Below are positions 15,336 through 21,804 of a stretch of 23,775 nucleotides of DNA, piece by piece; within the stretch, counting starts at the first letter, position 1, and each line of letters begins with the position of its first letter. The DNA lies in IMG/VR virus record IMGVR_UViG_3300042691_016606, positions 1-23,775 of that record; one strand, written 5' to 3'. The stretch is from a virus. Both the position numbers and the translations under genes were made by a program. A model generated the notes under the pieces. The model saw only the letters and a list, made by a program, of their open reading frames with translations, searched no databases and was not told the DNA's origin.

Positions 15336-15533
15336 CTAATTAAAGGTATTTAGTGAAACTACAGGTTCACTCTTTTCATACTTTTTGCGGATTTCCTCTT
15401 GTAGGAAGTGCGCAGTGTCTGCTGGCCCTATCCAGGCATCAGCTTTTTCAAAGGAGTTAAGGTAATCACTGTTTTCAGTTAGCATTTGCTTCGCCTCTTC
15501 CAGAGGTGGAAGGCGTTTCTTGTTGAATCCCAT
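15336..15533 (-). CDS. Small hypothetical protein
   Basis: A 65-residue acidic, mostly helical protein of unknown function (PPLEEAKQML, YLNSFEKADAWIGPADTAHF). From the ATG at 15533 it overlaps the upstream gene by 59 bases, which is long for this window. An internal ATG at 15485 would cut the overlap to 11 bases and give 49 residues. The longer start is kept because a GAATATAAAC element lies 3 bases before it, but the choice is uncertain. Confidence 0.5.
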   Translation of the reverse strand: MGFNKKRLPPLEEAKQMLTENSDYLNSFEKADAWIGPADTAHFLQEEIRKKYEKSEPVVSLNTFN

Positions 15534-15942
15534 ATTGTTTATATTCGTTGGTTGATATTAAATTTTTGACAGTTTCTTCAATTAAGGTTTTTCTCCACTT
15601 AAAACTTACAGGGTGTGGTAGCTTGGCGTAGGGAACAAACCCCAAGTCATCACAAGCCTTGTGCGCCTGTGAGCTAAAAGCCAAGACTGCAAACCACTCA
15701 TCGTGCTCTAAAGTACGTTTTACCCACTCCAAGTCAGTAGGAAACTTTTGGTCTTTGTTACTACCTATCTCGGAAGTGCATTCACCAAAGTAGAGCTCAA
15801 AATGTGGTTCTAGGTACTTGAGTAAACGGCTATACGTTGCATTACGACGGTTAATGATGCGCGTAGTGTACACAGGCGATTTTAGCCTACCTGGGCGGTA
15901 GCCGTAAAAGTTTTGCAGGAGAATAAGTATCTTTGGTTTCAT
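15475..15942 (-). CDS. Possible uracil-DNA-glycosylase-fold protein
   Basis: A 155-residue protein I can place only tentatively. It opens with a hydrophobic strand and loop, ILILLQNFYGYRPGR, in the position where uracil-DNA glycosylases have their first catalytic loop. WFAVLAFSSQAHKACDDLG looks like the glycosylase helix following a strand, and KLPHPVSFKWRK near residues 107-118 recalls the H-P-S loop that grips DNA. The last 20 residues (ETPSTSGRGEANAN) look disordered. If the fold is right it could remove or sense abnormal bases, which would be notable beside a base-modification island. The standard water-activating motif GQDPY is not present, so activity is uncertain. Confidence 0.4.
   Translation of the reverse strand: MKPKILILLQNFYGYRPGRLKSPVYTTRIINRRNATYSRLLKYLEPHFELYFGECTSEIGSNKDQKFPTDLEWVKRTLEHDEWFAVLAFSSQAHKACDDLGFVPYAKLPHPVSFKWRKTLIEETVKNLISTNEYKQYGIQQETPSTSGRGEANAN
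15537..15546 (-). promoter_or_regulatory. Promoter-like element GAATATAAAC
   Basis: Reads GAATATAAAC on the minus strand, 3 bases before the ATG at 15533. It is a variant of the GTATATAAAC element found at three other places. If it works as a -10 box, the transcript would start at or inside the start codon, so it might give a leaderless message or may be a chance match. Confidence 0.25.
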
Positions 15943-15976
15943 GTATTGTGTGTTAAAAACTGAGGAGCCACCCAGT

Positions 15977-16795
15977 TTAGGCTTTTGTTCCGCAATTAGG
16001 GCAGAACTTCCATGTTGCTTTCTTCATACGCGTTCCGCATTCCGTGCAGTAGTTGCGAATCTCGCTCTGTGTTACCGGTTTTTTGGACACTGGGAGAATT
16101 TTGATTGATGCCGTTTCAAAAGGAAATACCGAGAACGTATCATACGTTTGTGTAAACTGTTGATTGGTCTCTTCACCTTTTTCCACACGGCCAGTCTCAT
16201 TAAGGACATCCATCTTAAAGCCGAAGATTTCGGTTAAGCCGAAGCCTGCGGTTGTAGTAATGGATGTATTCTGTCCAATAATGTCATTGTTAGAGCTATA
16301 AAGGAACACGTCATTGGTAGTGGTGCCGCCATAAATCGGCTGACTACCTGGTCTGGCAGACCAATCTGGGGTTCCCCATACTGTGCTACTCCCTGCAATG
16401 TTCATACTGCTAAATGGTATACGTTCGGAAAAAAACTCTACGTCGATATCACCGTTGTGAGAAATAGCGTCAAGAGACTCTGCTGAATTATCCACCTCAT
16501 AGGTAGAAAAAACAAAGGCATTGTTAGAATCCAGGTAACGTTCCAAGTAGATTCTCTCACCTGGGCGTAAAACTAGACCACTCTCGCCAATGTCAACACC
16601 ATTGAACTTAATCTTGGCTAATACTTTAAAGTTGTGTGGGTTGTAGAGCTCAATTTCAAATTTTTGCTCATCTTTTAAATAGACGACGCTGCGAGGGCTA
16701 CCGTCGGTGCGTTTTGGTGAATCGTACGATTTGATACGATTGCGGTTGGTGGCAATGTGCGCGCCACACTTTTTGGTTTCTGTGCTGTAAATCAT
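15977..16795 (-). CDS. Zinc-ribbon protein of unknown function
   Basis: The 272-residue protein has a long N-terminal region that looks beta-rich (KFEIELYNPHNFKVLAKIKF, VLRPGERIYLERYLD). A Ser/Thr/Gly-rich middle follows (SSTVWGTPDWSARPG, GTTTNDVFLYSSNND). The C-terminus is a zinc ribbon with Cys250, Cys253, Cys265 and Cys268 in a CxxC-x11-CxxC layout. The first 30 residues contain CGAHIATNRNRI. The beta-rich part resembles a virion or surface protein more than an enzyme, but I do not recognise the family. It is separated from the sigma-factor gene by about 110 bases. That gap holds no supported gene; only a 21-codon ORF and a near-palindrome CAAATATATGTTTG are seen there. Confidence 0.6.
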   Translation of the reverse strand: MIYSTETKKCGAHIATNRNRIKSYDSPKRTDGSPRSVVYLKDEQKFEIELYNPHNFKVLAKIKFNGVDIGESGLVLRPGERIYLERYLDSNNAFVFSTYEVDNSAESLDAISHNGDIDVEFFSERIPFSSMNIAGSSTVWGTPDWSARPGSQPIYGGTTTNDVFLYSSNNDIIGQNTSITTTAGFGLTEIFGFKMDVLNETGRVEKGEETNQQFTQTYDTFSVFPFETASIKILPVSKKPVTQSEIRNYCTECGTRMKKATWKFCPNCGTKA

Positions 16796-16904
16796 AATTG
16801 TCTGGTTGTTTTTAGTTTAGGCTTACTTCTTTATGTCCTCTCGAACATTCAAGGGTTGGGTGACCCGAAGCAAACATATATTTGGCTCCCCAGATTTGTT
16901 TTAT

Positions 16905-17534
16905 TTATTCTTCAAAGAGTTGATACTGTCGAGAGAGTTTAACCAATTTCTTTTTGGCCTGTTGTACCTTGTACCAAACCAGGCTAGGACTACAATCCAG
17001 GGCATCAGCAATTTCCTCTGTAGTGCATTCCTCAAAAAATTTCATTTTAATGACAGTGTACTGCTCTGTAGTTAATTTGTTCATTAACATTTTCATTAGG
17101 CGGTAAAACTGCTCTCTGTCAATGTCTTCATCAAAACCCGCCGCGTCTGGAATTTCGTATTCTGTGCGAGTATCGCTATCTCCGTAGATATCGCCTAAAG
17201 AATCTGCCTTAATGCGTTTCTTCTGCTTGGGAATCCCATTAACGTAGTTATGAACACATGCAACCATCCAGGTAAAAAGTTTGGACTTTTCAGGGTCATA
17301 TTGCTTTATTTTAACAAAGGCATTTCCCAGAACAATCATGGTAATGTCCTCTAATTCTTCAGGACCATACCAAGGAAGTCGACGGCTGGCCGCTGTGTAA
17401 ATGATAGGTTTGTATTTTTGAAGAAGAATGCTATAGGCACGTTGATTGCCTTCCATTGCCTGTTTGGCTAATTCTTTATCCTCTTCATGCGTGGTATAAT
17501 GTGCAGGTTTATAACCTTTTTTATTCTTTGCCAT
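16905..17534 (-). CDS. ECF-like sigma factor, possibly phage late sigma
   Basis: A 209-residue sigma-70 family protein with region 2 at about 32-107 (QRAYSILLQKYKPIIYTAAS and the melting/-10 recognition helix FTWMVACVHNYVNG) and region 4 at about 151-199, with a helix-turn-helix CTTEEIADALDCSPSLVWYK. There is no region 1.1 or 3, so it belongs with ECF-type factors. An ATG at 17564 is possible, but the ATG at 17534 follows the frame better and leaves only a 14-base overlap with the upstream gene. The last residues are SRQYQLFEE. A C-terminal hydrophobic-acidic peptide is how T4 late sigma gp55 docks on the sliding clamp, so this may be a late-transcription factor. It probably reads the phage-specific element described upstream of several genes. 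Confidence 0.85.
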   Translation of the reverse strand: MAKNKKGYKPAHYTTHEEDKELAKQAMEGNQRAYSILLQKYKPIIYTAASRRLPWYGPEELEDITMIVLGNAFVKIKQYDPEKSKLFTWMVACVHNYVNGIPKQKKRIKADSLGDIYGDSDTRTEYEIPDAAGFDEDIDREQFYRLMKMLMNKLTTEQYTVIKMKFFEECTTEEIADALDCSPSLVWYKVQQAKKKLVKLSRQYQLFEE

Positions 17535-17736
17535 CTGTGTAGATTTTATAAGCGTTAATTCCAATAACTGCTAGGTTCATAAGTATTACAGGTATCGCGC
17601 CGATAAGTATTCCATAGACCACAAAGCAGCCGCACGCAAAACTGTTAATCAAACGCAAAACAAAGATGTCTTTCATTGTCATTGAAAGAATTACTAATAG
17701 TGATGCAAAGTAACCGAAAATTTCAACCCCGTTCAT
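17521..17736 (-). CDS. Small membrane protein, YgjV-like
   Basis: A 71-residue protein with two or three membrane helices (GYFASLLVILSMT, SFACGCFVVYGILIG, PVILMNLAVIGINAY) and short polar links such as KDIFVLRLIN. The pattern resembles small YgjV-like inner-membrane proteins that are frequent in bacteria; function is unknown. It overlaps the sigma-factor gene and is preceded by the GTGTATATAAACTC element 12 bases upstream, so both are likely transcribed from it. Confidence 0.65.
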   Translation of the reverse strand: MNGVEIFGYFASLLVILSMTMKDIFVLRLINSFACGCFVVYGILIGAIPVILMNLAVIGINAYKIYTDGKE

Positions 17737-17748
17737 TTTTTAATTTTG

Positions 17749-17762
17749 GAGTTTATATACAC
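17749..17762 (-). promoter_or_regulatory. Promoter-like element GTGTATATAAACTC
   Basis: A 14-base sequence on the minus strand, identical to the one at 22282-22295 and matching the GTATATAAAC core at 15241. It lies 12 bases before the ATG of the YgjV-like gene, followed by an A-rich leader. The distance would suit a -10-type box with a very short untranslated leader. No matching -35 sequence is evident. Confidence 0.45.
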
Positions 17763-17778
17763 GAAGAGTCAGATAGTT

Positions 17779-18825
17779 TTAGCCAAGAATGTTAGAAACC
17801 TCTTCCTCGGCTGCCTGAGAAACTGCAAAGATTTTTTCCTTAGCGGCTACCGCCATAGGGTCTTCTGCCTTGTCAAACTTTTTATCTGCACGTAGGCCAG
17901 CCATTTTTTGTGCGTAAATCCGTGCTATTTCTGCTTTCATTTCTGCCGCGTCTTTAAACTTTAGGGTTTTACCGTCTAACAATTCGTTGCGTTCCAGTGA
18001 ATCAGCCAATGCTGCAATTCCGTTTGCAATAGCCCCTAATGATAAATTGCCAGTGTTAATTCCAGGAACACTCACCTCAACTGGGTCTACGCCTTTTAAT
18101 CGACAGAAGAAATCCACCACGTCCTTAAACAGGGTTTTAAAGTTAAGTGAGATTGCTATCTCTTCCGAGTTCTTCCGCATTTTAAAGGGAACTAACGCGC
18201 CATCTTGAAGTTTTGCGCGAGCACCTCGGTCGCCCATACTAATCATCAAGGCATCTGCCATTGATGAGTAGAGATTGCCAGAAACAAAACCTTTAATGTT
18301 GCGAATAGGTGTAAAGCGGTCCATTGCCCATTCGCGGTATTCCGCGTGAGTTATTACCATATCTACCTGAATGTAGATGTCTTTTTCCACTTCTACAATG
18401 AGTACACCTGTGCCGCCATCAGCACCTTTAGATTCCTCAACAATTACGCCAGGGTATTTAGTATCTGCAAAGAAATGGAAGAGTTCACGATTGTACCAAC
18501 GCACAGCCTCAGTTTCGGCCTTTCTTTTGTCCACTGCATCAGCAAATACCGGGTATTGAATAAGGTAGTCAATATCGCCATACACTTTTTCAGGTGCCTC
18601 TTCTAAGTCTTTCTCGTAGTAAACGCCAGAACCTACTGGACGTACTGCCACAAGTGGCGCAGTTCCAGGATAGTTTTTCTCTAACCATTTTCCATAATCA
18701 GCTACCATTTGCTGAACGTACGCGTCGGCCTTCTTTAAAACTGCTGGTGTTATTTTTGTAGCTTGTGTTTTCTTGGAAGTCCATCCACCTTCATTAATGG
18801 CAAGCCATTGACCGTATTTTAGCAT
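17779..18825 (-). CDS. Pol-beta-type nucleotidyltransferase
   Basis: A 348-residue protein with the minimal nucleotidyltransferase signature: VGSGVYY (Gly-Ser at 65-66), then GDIDYLI with Asp84 and Asp86, and a third metal ligand Asp155 in YIQVDMVI. Helical C-terminal half, ending in an alanine-rich amphipathic region. The family transfers nucleotides to RNA, proteins or small molecules; the substrate here is unknown. The N-terminus MLKYGQWLAINEGG resembles the T4 capsid-targeting peptide MKTYQEFIAE, including a possible I-x-E|G prohead-protease site after Glu12. It could therefore be an internal, injected protein, like T4 Alt. The nucleotidyltransferase call is well supported; packaging is speculative. 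Confidence 0.7.
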   Translation of the reverse strand: MLKYGQWLAINEGGWTSKKTQATKITPAVLKKADAYVQQMVADYGKWLEKNYPGTAPLVAVRPVGSGVYYEKDLEEAPEKVYGDIDYLIQYPVFADAVDKRKAETEAVRWYNRELFHFFADTKYPGVIVEESKGADGGTGVLIVEVEKDIYIQVDMVITHAEYREWAMDRFTPIRNIKGFVSGNLYSSMADALMISMGDRGARAKLQDGALVPFKMRKNSEEIAISLNFKTLFKDVVDFFCRLKGVDPVEVSVPGINTGNLSLGAIANGIAALADSLERNELLDGKTLKFKDAAEMKAEIARIYAQKMAGLRADKKFDKAEDPMAVAAKEKIFAVSQAAEEEVSNILG

Positions 18826-18840
18826 TGGATTTTCTTTTAT

Positions 18841-19503
18841 TTATCCGTGACTATCCACTCCCATAAAGGTTCTCTCTTTCATGATTTCTGCAACTTCTAC
18901 AATTGAGTACGGACGAAACTCTGTATGAGTGTCAATACCTACATCCAATGTTCGACCGTTTGGATAGTAATCAGGTATATCCTCGTTGTTTGCAAGACGT
19001 CGAATCACATCCCATTTTCCAGCCTCAATCAATTCACGTAGTAAACGTGCAGGAATTTGGTGTTCTAATCGACCGTGACAATGGCCGTGTAGCATCCATG
19101 AACCATAATGTGATTTGTTCCAGGTACGCAATGGATAATGACAAAGAATAATTTTCTGTCCATTAACATCAACTTCACGATAGAAGGCAACCGAAGTAAA
19201 CGCTGATTGAATTTCCAAATTGCCATGAATGTCAGTATCGTGGTTACCCAAGATAAGATGAACGGTCTTGCAGTTAATGCGGTTACGTAGCGCGTAAATG
19301 TTATCCGGGCCTTTAAACGCCCAATCACCTAAATGAAAAAGTACATCATCAGGTTGCACTACCCGGTTGATATTTTCCACCATGGTATTATCCATTTCCT
19401 CGATGGTGGCAAAATCACGGCAGCCACTTTTATCATCCCACCGGGTTACTCCAGCTACAATGTTTTTGTGGTGGTAATGCGTGTCACTAGTAAACCAAAT
19501 CAT
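18841..19503 (-). CDS. Calcineurin-like metallophosphoesterase
   Basis: The 220-residue protein has all motifs of the metallophosphoesterase family: SDTHYHH (Asp7, His9), GDWAF (Asp60), GNHD (86-89), CHYP (His122) and HGHCHG (139-144). These bind two metal ions. Length and motif spacing match small phage and bacterial phosphoesterases that often have broad specificity (phosphodiesters, nucleotides or RNA ends). The start overlaps the upstream gene by 4 bases. The physiological target is not evident; RNA or nucleotide repair is possible given the nearby tRNA-like gene and nucleotidyltransferase. Confidence 0.88.
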   Translation of the reverse strand: MIWFTSDTHYHHKNIVAGVTRWDDKSGCRDFATIEEMDNTMVENINRVVQPDDVLFHLGDWAFKGPDNIYALRNRINCKTVHLILGNHDTDIHGNLEIQSAFTSVAFYREVDVNGQKIILCHYPLRTWNKSHYGSWMLHGHCHGRLEHQIPARLLRELIEAGKWDVIRRLANNEDIPDYYPNGRTLDVGIDTHTEFRPYSIVEVAEIMKERTFMGVDSHG

Positions 19504-19805
19504 TTTTTATATTCTTTAGGATAAAGTCCTTCCCACCATTCGTATACCGAGTTGCCAGTACGAAACTTTACATAATCAGTGTCATCATTTGTAATTTCTT
19601 CCAGAATTTCTGTTACCTGTGTGGTTAACCAGTAGTCCTGTCCGGAATACGACCTGGCTGTTACCGAACCTACCAACATTGAACATTCCAACATTGGACG
19701 GTGACCTACCACTTCTTTAAACGTGCGGTCCTCATTCCATGCAATTGCCTCGCTACGCGCTCCAGAATCTCCAGCGCCATCGCCTATTCTTCTTAAATTT
19801 GCCAT
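19500..19805 (-). CDS. Hypothetical protein
   Basis: A 101-residue unrecognised protein. It starts MANLRRIGDGAGDSGARSEA, followed by a region of beta-like segments (HRPMLECSMLVGSVTARSYS, DYWLTTQVTEI) and an aromatic C-terminus (VYEWWEGLYPKEYKK). No membrane or signal features. It sits in a run of small genes and overlaps the phosphoesterase gene by 4 bases. Confidence 0.55.
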   Translation of the reverse strand: MANLRRIGDGAGDSGARSEAIAWNEDRTFKEVVGHRPMLECSMLVGSVTARSYSGQDYWLTTQVTEILEEITNDDTDYVKFRTGNSVYEWWEGLYPKEYKK

Positions 19806-19806
19806 C

Positions 19807-20046
19807 TTATACCTCTTTTTCTATTAGTTCGTTAAAAGTGACCCACTCTACCAGGTCATCGCCTTTCGGCATGCCTAGCAGAATTTCACCGTTCTCAGAT
19901 TTTTGAATTGCCACAAAACCATAACCTTCACAAATGTACGGAACGTAGTAGCCGGGCTCCAACCCAGCAGCTACTTCCAGGATATCAAAATCGTGTGGGT
20001 AGTCAAACCCTGACTGCTCCACATACTGCTTGCTAAATTCTGCCAT
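19807..20046 (-). CDS. Hypothetical protein
   Basis: A 79-residue acidic protein I do not recognise. Beta-like segments (GYYVPYICEGYGFVAIQ, GEILLGMPKGDDLVEWV) suggest a compact fold. It overlaps the MazG-like gene by 14 bases and ends one base before the next gene starts, so it belongs to the same transcript. Confidence 0.55.
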   Translation of the reverse strand: MAEFSKQYVEQSGFDYPHDFDILEVAAGLEPGYYVPYICEGYGFVAIQKSENGEILLGMPKGDDLVEWVTFNELIEKEV

Positions 20047-20293
20047 CTGCTTCTTGTCGTTCTAAACTCTTTACTGCCTGCAGTGCTACTGCTGCTGCCT
20101 GAATCAGTTCTTCTTTCAACCTCTCCAGCGAACCAGGCTTCCCAGCCATGTGGAAATCTACTGCCTCTTTGGCAGCCTCGCCAACCTCTTCGGTGAGAAT
20201 AGCAATCCACTCCACCGTGGAGTGATCTTGGATACCCCATTTGGTATCCTGGTTTTGGCATTCAGCCAATGCTTTCAAAATTTCTGCTTCCAT
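20033..20293 (-). CDS. MazG-like nucleotide pyrophosphohydrolase
   Basis: An 86-residue single-domain protein of the all-alpha NTP pyrophosphohydrolase type. The metal-binding helix is TEEVGEAAKEAVD (EEVGE at 35-39), and EELIQAAAVAL (61-71) forms the second conserved helix; KWGIQDHS near residue 18 is also typical of phage MazG-like proteins. The likely reaction is hydrolysis of a nucleoside triphosphate to the monophosphate plus pyrophosphate. In a phage that replaces cytosine, a dCTPase is needed to stop normal dCTP entering DNA and to feed dCMP to the hydroxymethylase, so this protein is a candidate for that step, but substrate specificity is not visible. Alternatively it may lower alarmone levels, as proposed for other phage MazG proteins. 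Confidence 0.75.
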   Translation of the reverse strand: MEAEILKALAECQNQDTKWGIQDHSTVEWIAILTEEVGEAAKEAVDFHMAGKPGSLERLKEELIQAAAVALQAVKSLERQEADGRI

Positions 20294-20294
20294 A

Positions 20295-20516
20295 TTACAA
20301 CATGTCGTTATCTACCATATCGCTAACAAAGGCGTATGTCATCCAAATTATTAAAGCCGCACCAGAAAGCCCGGCAGCTATTGCAATCAATTCAGGCGCG
20401 ACTGCGGCAATTCCGAATAGCCCAATCGAGGCAAGTAATGTTATAATGGTCCAGTATACCTTTTTGGCTTTTCTGTAGTCCTTTTCAGGTTTAGGCTTGT
20501 CAATGATGTTTTTCAT
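20295..20516 (-). CDS. Small two-helix membrane protein
   Basis: The 73-residue protein has a charged N-terminus (KPKPEKDYRKAKK) followed by two membrane segments (WTIITLLASIGLFGIAAVA and IAIAAGLSGAALIIWMTYA) and a short acidic end. No family recognised. It lies directly downstream of the tRNA-like gene, behind an A-rich leader (CTAAAAATAAAAATATG). Confidence 0.6.
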   Translation of the reverse strand: MKNIIDKPKPEKDYRKAKKVYWTIITLLASIGLFGIAAVAPELIAIAAGLSGAALIIWMTYAFVSDMVDNDML

Positions 20517-20530
20517 ATTTTTATTTTTAG

Positions 20531-20608
20531 AAGTCAGAGTAGGACTCGAACCTACAACCGTTACGCTCCTATACAGGGGCGCCCCTCTACCAGTTGAGAT
20601 ACCTGACT
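20531..20608 (-). tRNA. Atypical tRNA-like gene, anticodon uncertain (GUA?)
   Basis: On the minus strand the 78 bases fold with a 7-bp acceptor stem (AGTCAGG with TCTGACT, last pair G-T), a D-arm TCTC-AACTGGTA-GAGG with the conserved A14, GG and A21, and a perfect T-arm GTAGG-TTCGAGT-CCTAC. CCA is not encoded. The part between D- and T-arms is 28 bases instead of about 23, and the anticodon arm is irregular. Pairing CGCCC with GGAGCG needs a bulged A for a 7-base loop CTGTATA, or a C-A mismatch for an 8-base loop CTGTATAG. Both place U before GUA (tyrosine). It may be a decayed tRNA, a special tRNA with an enlarged loop, or a tRNA-like RNA. Confidence 0.7.
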
Positions 20609-20615
20609 TAATTCC

Positions 20616-21557
20616 TTATTTTATATTCAATAGTGTTCCACCGTTCCCTGCAATGGTTGTAGGTAATTTACCATCCCAGTTTGACCATTTAATGTACTCA
20701 ATGTACGCGGGTGTTAATTCACGTTGTTTAAGTTTCATTGAGAGGGCAAGTGCTTGTGCATCAATGATTGCCTTAGCAGAATCACCCTTTGCAATAGCGA
20801 TTTTCTCTTGAGCTTCAGCCTCAGCAACAAGTTTTCTCTGCATCGCAGCCTGTGCCTCTTGTACCGCCTTGGTTTTACCTTCAATGGCTTGTTGCAATGA
20901 TTTAGGTGGTATAATGTTAGTTCTTAGCTGTGAAACTGTAAACCACTTAGAAACCCGCTTATTACATTCAGTAATGATAGCCGCTTCAAATTCCTCACGT
21001 TTATTAAAGATTGCATCCACTTCCCAACGGTTAGCCACGTCGTTTACAGATGAAACGATGGCATTCTTTAGCCATCCCTGTTCTATCTCTTTAATGTCTA
21101 ATCGAAGGTTAACAAACATTTCCCCGATTGCATCCTCACGTAGCGAGTAGTTAAAAGAAGGTTTAATGGTTGCAGCAAATCCACCTTTGGTAATGACAGT
21201 TTGTGCATCGTATTCAATGTGTTGCTGGAAGATTGGAAACTCTTTTACCTGCTCTGTCCAATCATTGTAGAAAACCCATCCCGTCTTGTACTGGTAGCTG
21301 GAAACTCCACGTTCCGAACCAGTGAGGTTCACCTTTAAGCCTTTGTTTCCTGCATCGATACGTTCGATAGAGAAAGGCTGGATTGCGGAAACCAAGAGTC
21401 CCACGACGATAATAACAATGCCCCGCAGTATGCCTCGTGTGCCTTCATCCTTAGCGGCGGTGTTGTCGTAATTTGCGTTGTTGCGTTTCATAATTCCGCG
21501 AACAATAGATGTTGCGCCAATACCTACGGCAACGAGTAGTAAAACTAAACTAATCAT
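20616..21557 (-). CDS. Band 7/SPFH (prohibitin-like) membrane protein
   Basis: A 313-residue protein with two N-terminal membrane segments (ISLVLLLVAVGIGATSIV and LRGIVIIVVGLLVSAI), then an SPFH domain from about 65 to 215 (IDAGNKGLKVNL, VITKGGFAATIKPSFNYSL). A long alanine/glutamate-rich coiled coil follows (VQEAQAAMQRKLVAEAEAQE). This is the prohibitin layout; such proteins form rings or scaffolds on the membrane. Phage versions occur in large phages and may protect the infected membrane or organise proteases, but no role is established by sequence. It is the first gene behind the terminator-promoter cassette at 21588-21657. Confidence 0.88.
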   Translation of the reverse strand: MISLVLLLVAVGIGATSIVRGIMKRNNANYDNTAAKDEGTRGILRGIVIIVVGLLVSAIQPFSIERIDAGNKGLKVNLTGSERGVSSYQYKTGWVFYNDWTEQVKEFPIFQQHIEYDAQTVITKGGFAATIKPSFNYSLREDAIGEMFVNLRLDIKEIEQGWLKNAIVSSVNDVANRWEVDAIFNKREEFEAAIITECNKRVSKWFTVSQLRTNIIPPKSLQQAIEGKTKAVQEAQAAMQRKLVAEAEAQEKIAIAKGDSAKAIIDAQALALSMKLKQRELTPAYIEYIKWSNWDGKLPTTIAGNGGTLLNIK

Positions 21558-21587
21558 ACATTTTTGTTTTTAAGTTATTAAATTAAA

Positions 21588-21607
21588 TTGTTAGTATAAA
21601 ATTAACC
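21588..21607 (-). promoter_or_regulatory. Promoter-like sequence after terminator, copy A
   Basis: GGTTAATTTTATACTAACAA directly follows a terminator and precedes the Band 7 gene by about 30 bases. It is identical to 23493-23512. TATACT would be a plausible -10-type box. Position and conservation support a promoter; function is inference. Confidence 0.45.
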
Positions 21608-21638
21608 AAAAAAACCCAAAGAAAAAAATCTTTGGGTT
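21606..21638 (-). terminator. Rho-independent terminator, copy A
   Basis: Minus strand: stem AACCCAAAGA, loop of six T, stem TCTTTGGGTT, then a T-run. It follows the stop of the 46-residue protein gene by about 23 bases and would end transcription coming from the right. Confidence 0.85.
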
Positions 21639-21661
21639 AGTAGTTATTAACAATTTTGCAT

Positions 21662-21802
21662 TTACTTTTGCACCGGGCAACCCGTCTGCTCTAGTTTATT
21701 AACCTCTTTTTTGATTTCATGCAAACGGTATGTAATGTGTGCAAGTGATACAAACATTGCAACAATTACCACGTAGTTAATGAATTTTACTTTGTCTTTC
21801 AT
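21662..21802 (-). CDS. Small single-span membrane protein, 46 residues
   Basis: An ATG at 21802 opens a 46-residue frame ending in TAA at 21662. It starts MKDKVKFINYVVIVAMFV, with one membrane helix (about residues 8-24), then a charged helix HEIKKEVNKLEQ and ends TGCPVQK. This size and order (short helix, then coiled-coil-like tail) is seen in phage spanin- or holin-associated peptides, but there is no clear family. It follows the upstream gene by 2 bases and precedes the terminator, so it is probably the last gene of that transcript. Confidence 0.6.
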   Translation of the reverse strand: MKDKVKFINYVVIVAMFVSLAHITYRLHEIKKEVNKLEQTGCPVQK

Positions 21803-21804
21803 AC

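Larger units (their letters stand above)
21588..21657 (-). repeat. Intergenic cassette, copy A
   Basis: A 70-base element matching copy B at 23493-23563. In minus-strand order it has AAAATTGTTAATAACT, a 10-bp hairpin (AACCCAAAGA with TCTTTGGGTT), a T-run and GGTTAATTTTATACTAACAA. Outside the hairpin loop, a 3-base junction and the length of the T-run, the two copies are the same. Confidence 0.8.

Noticed and set aside
16812-16877. 21-codon ORF between the zinc-ribbon and sigma-factor genes
   Set aside because: Too short, no conserved feature and no leader like those of neighbouring genes.
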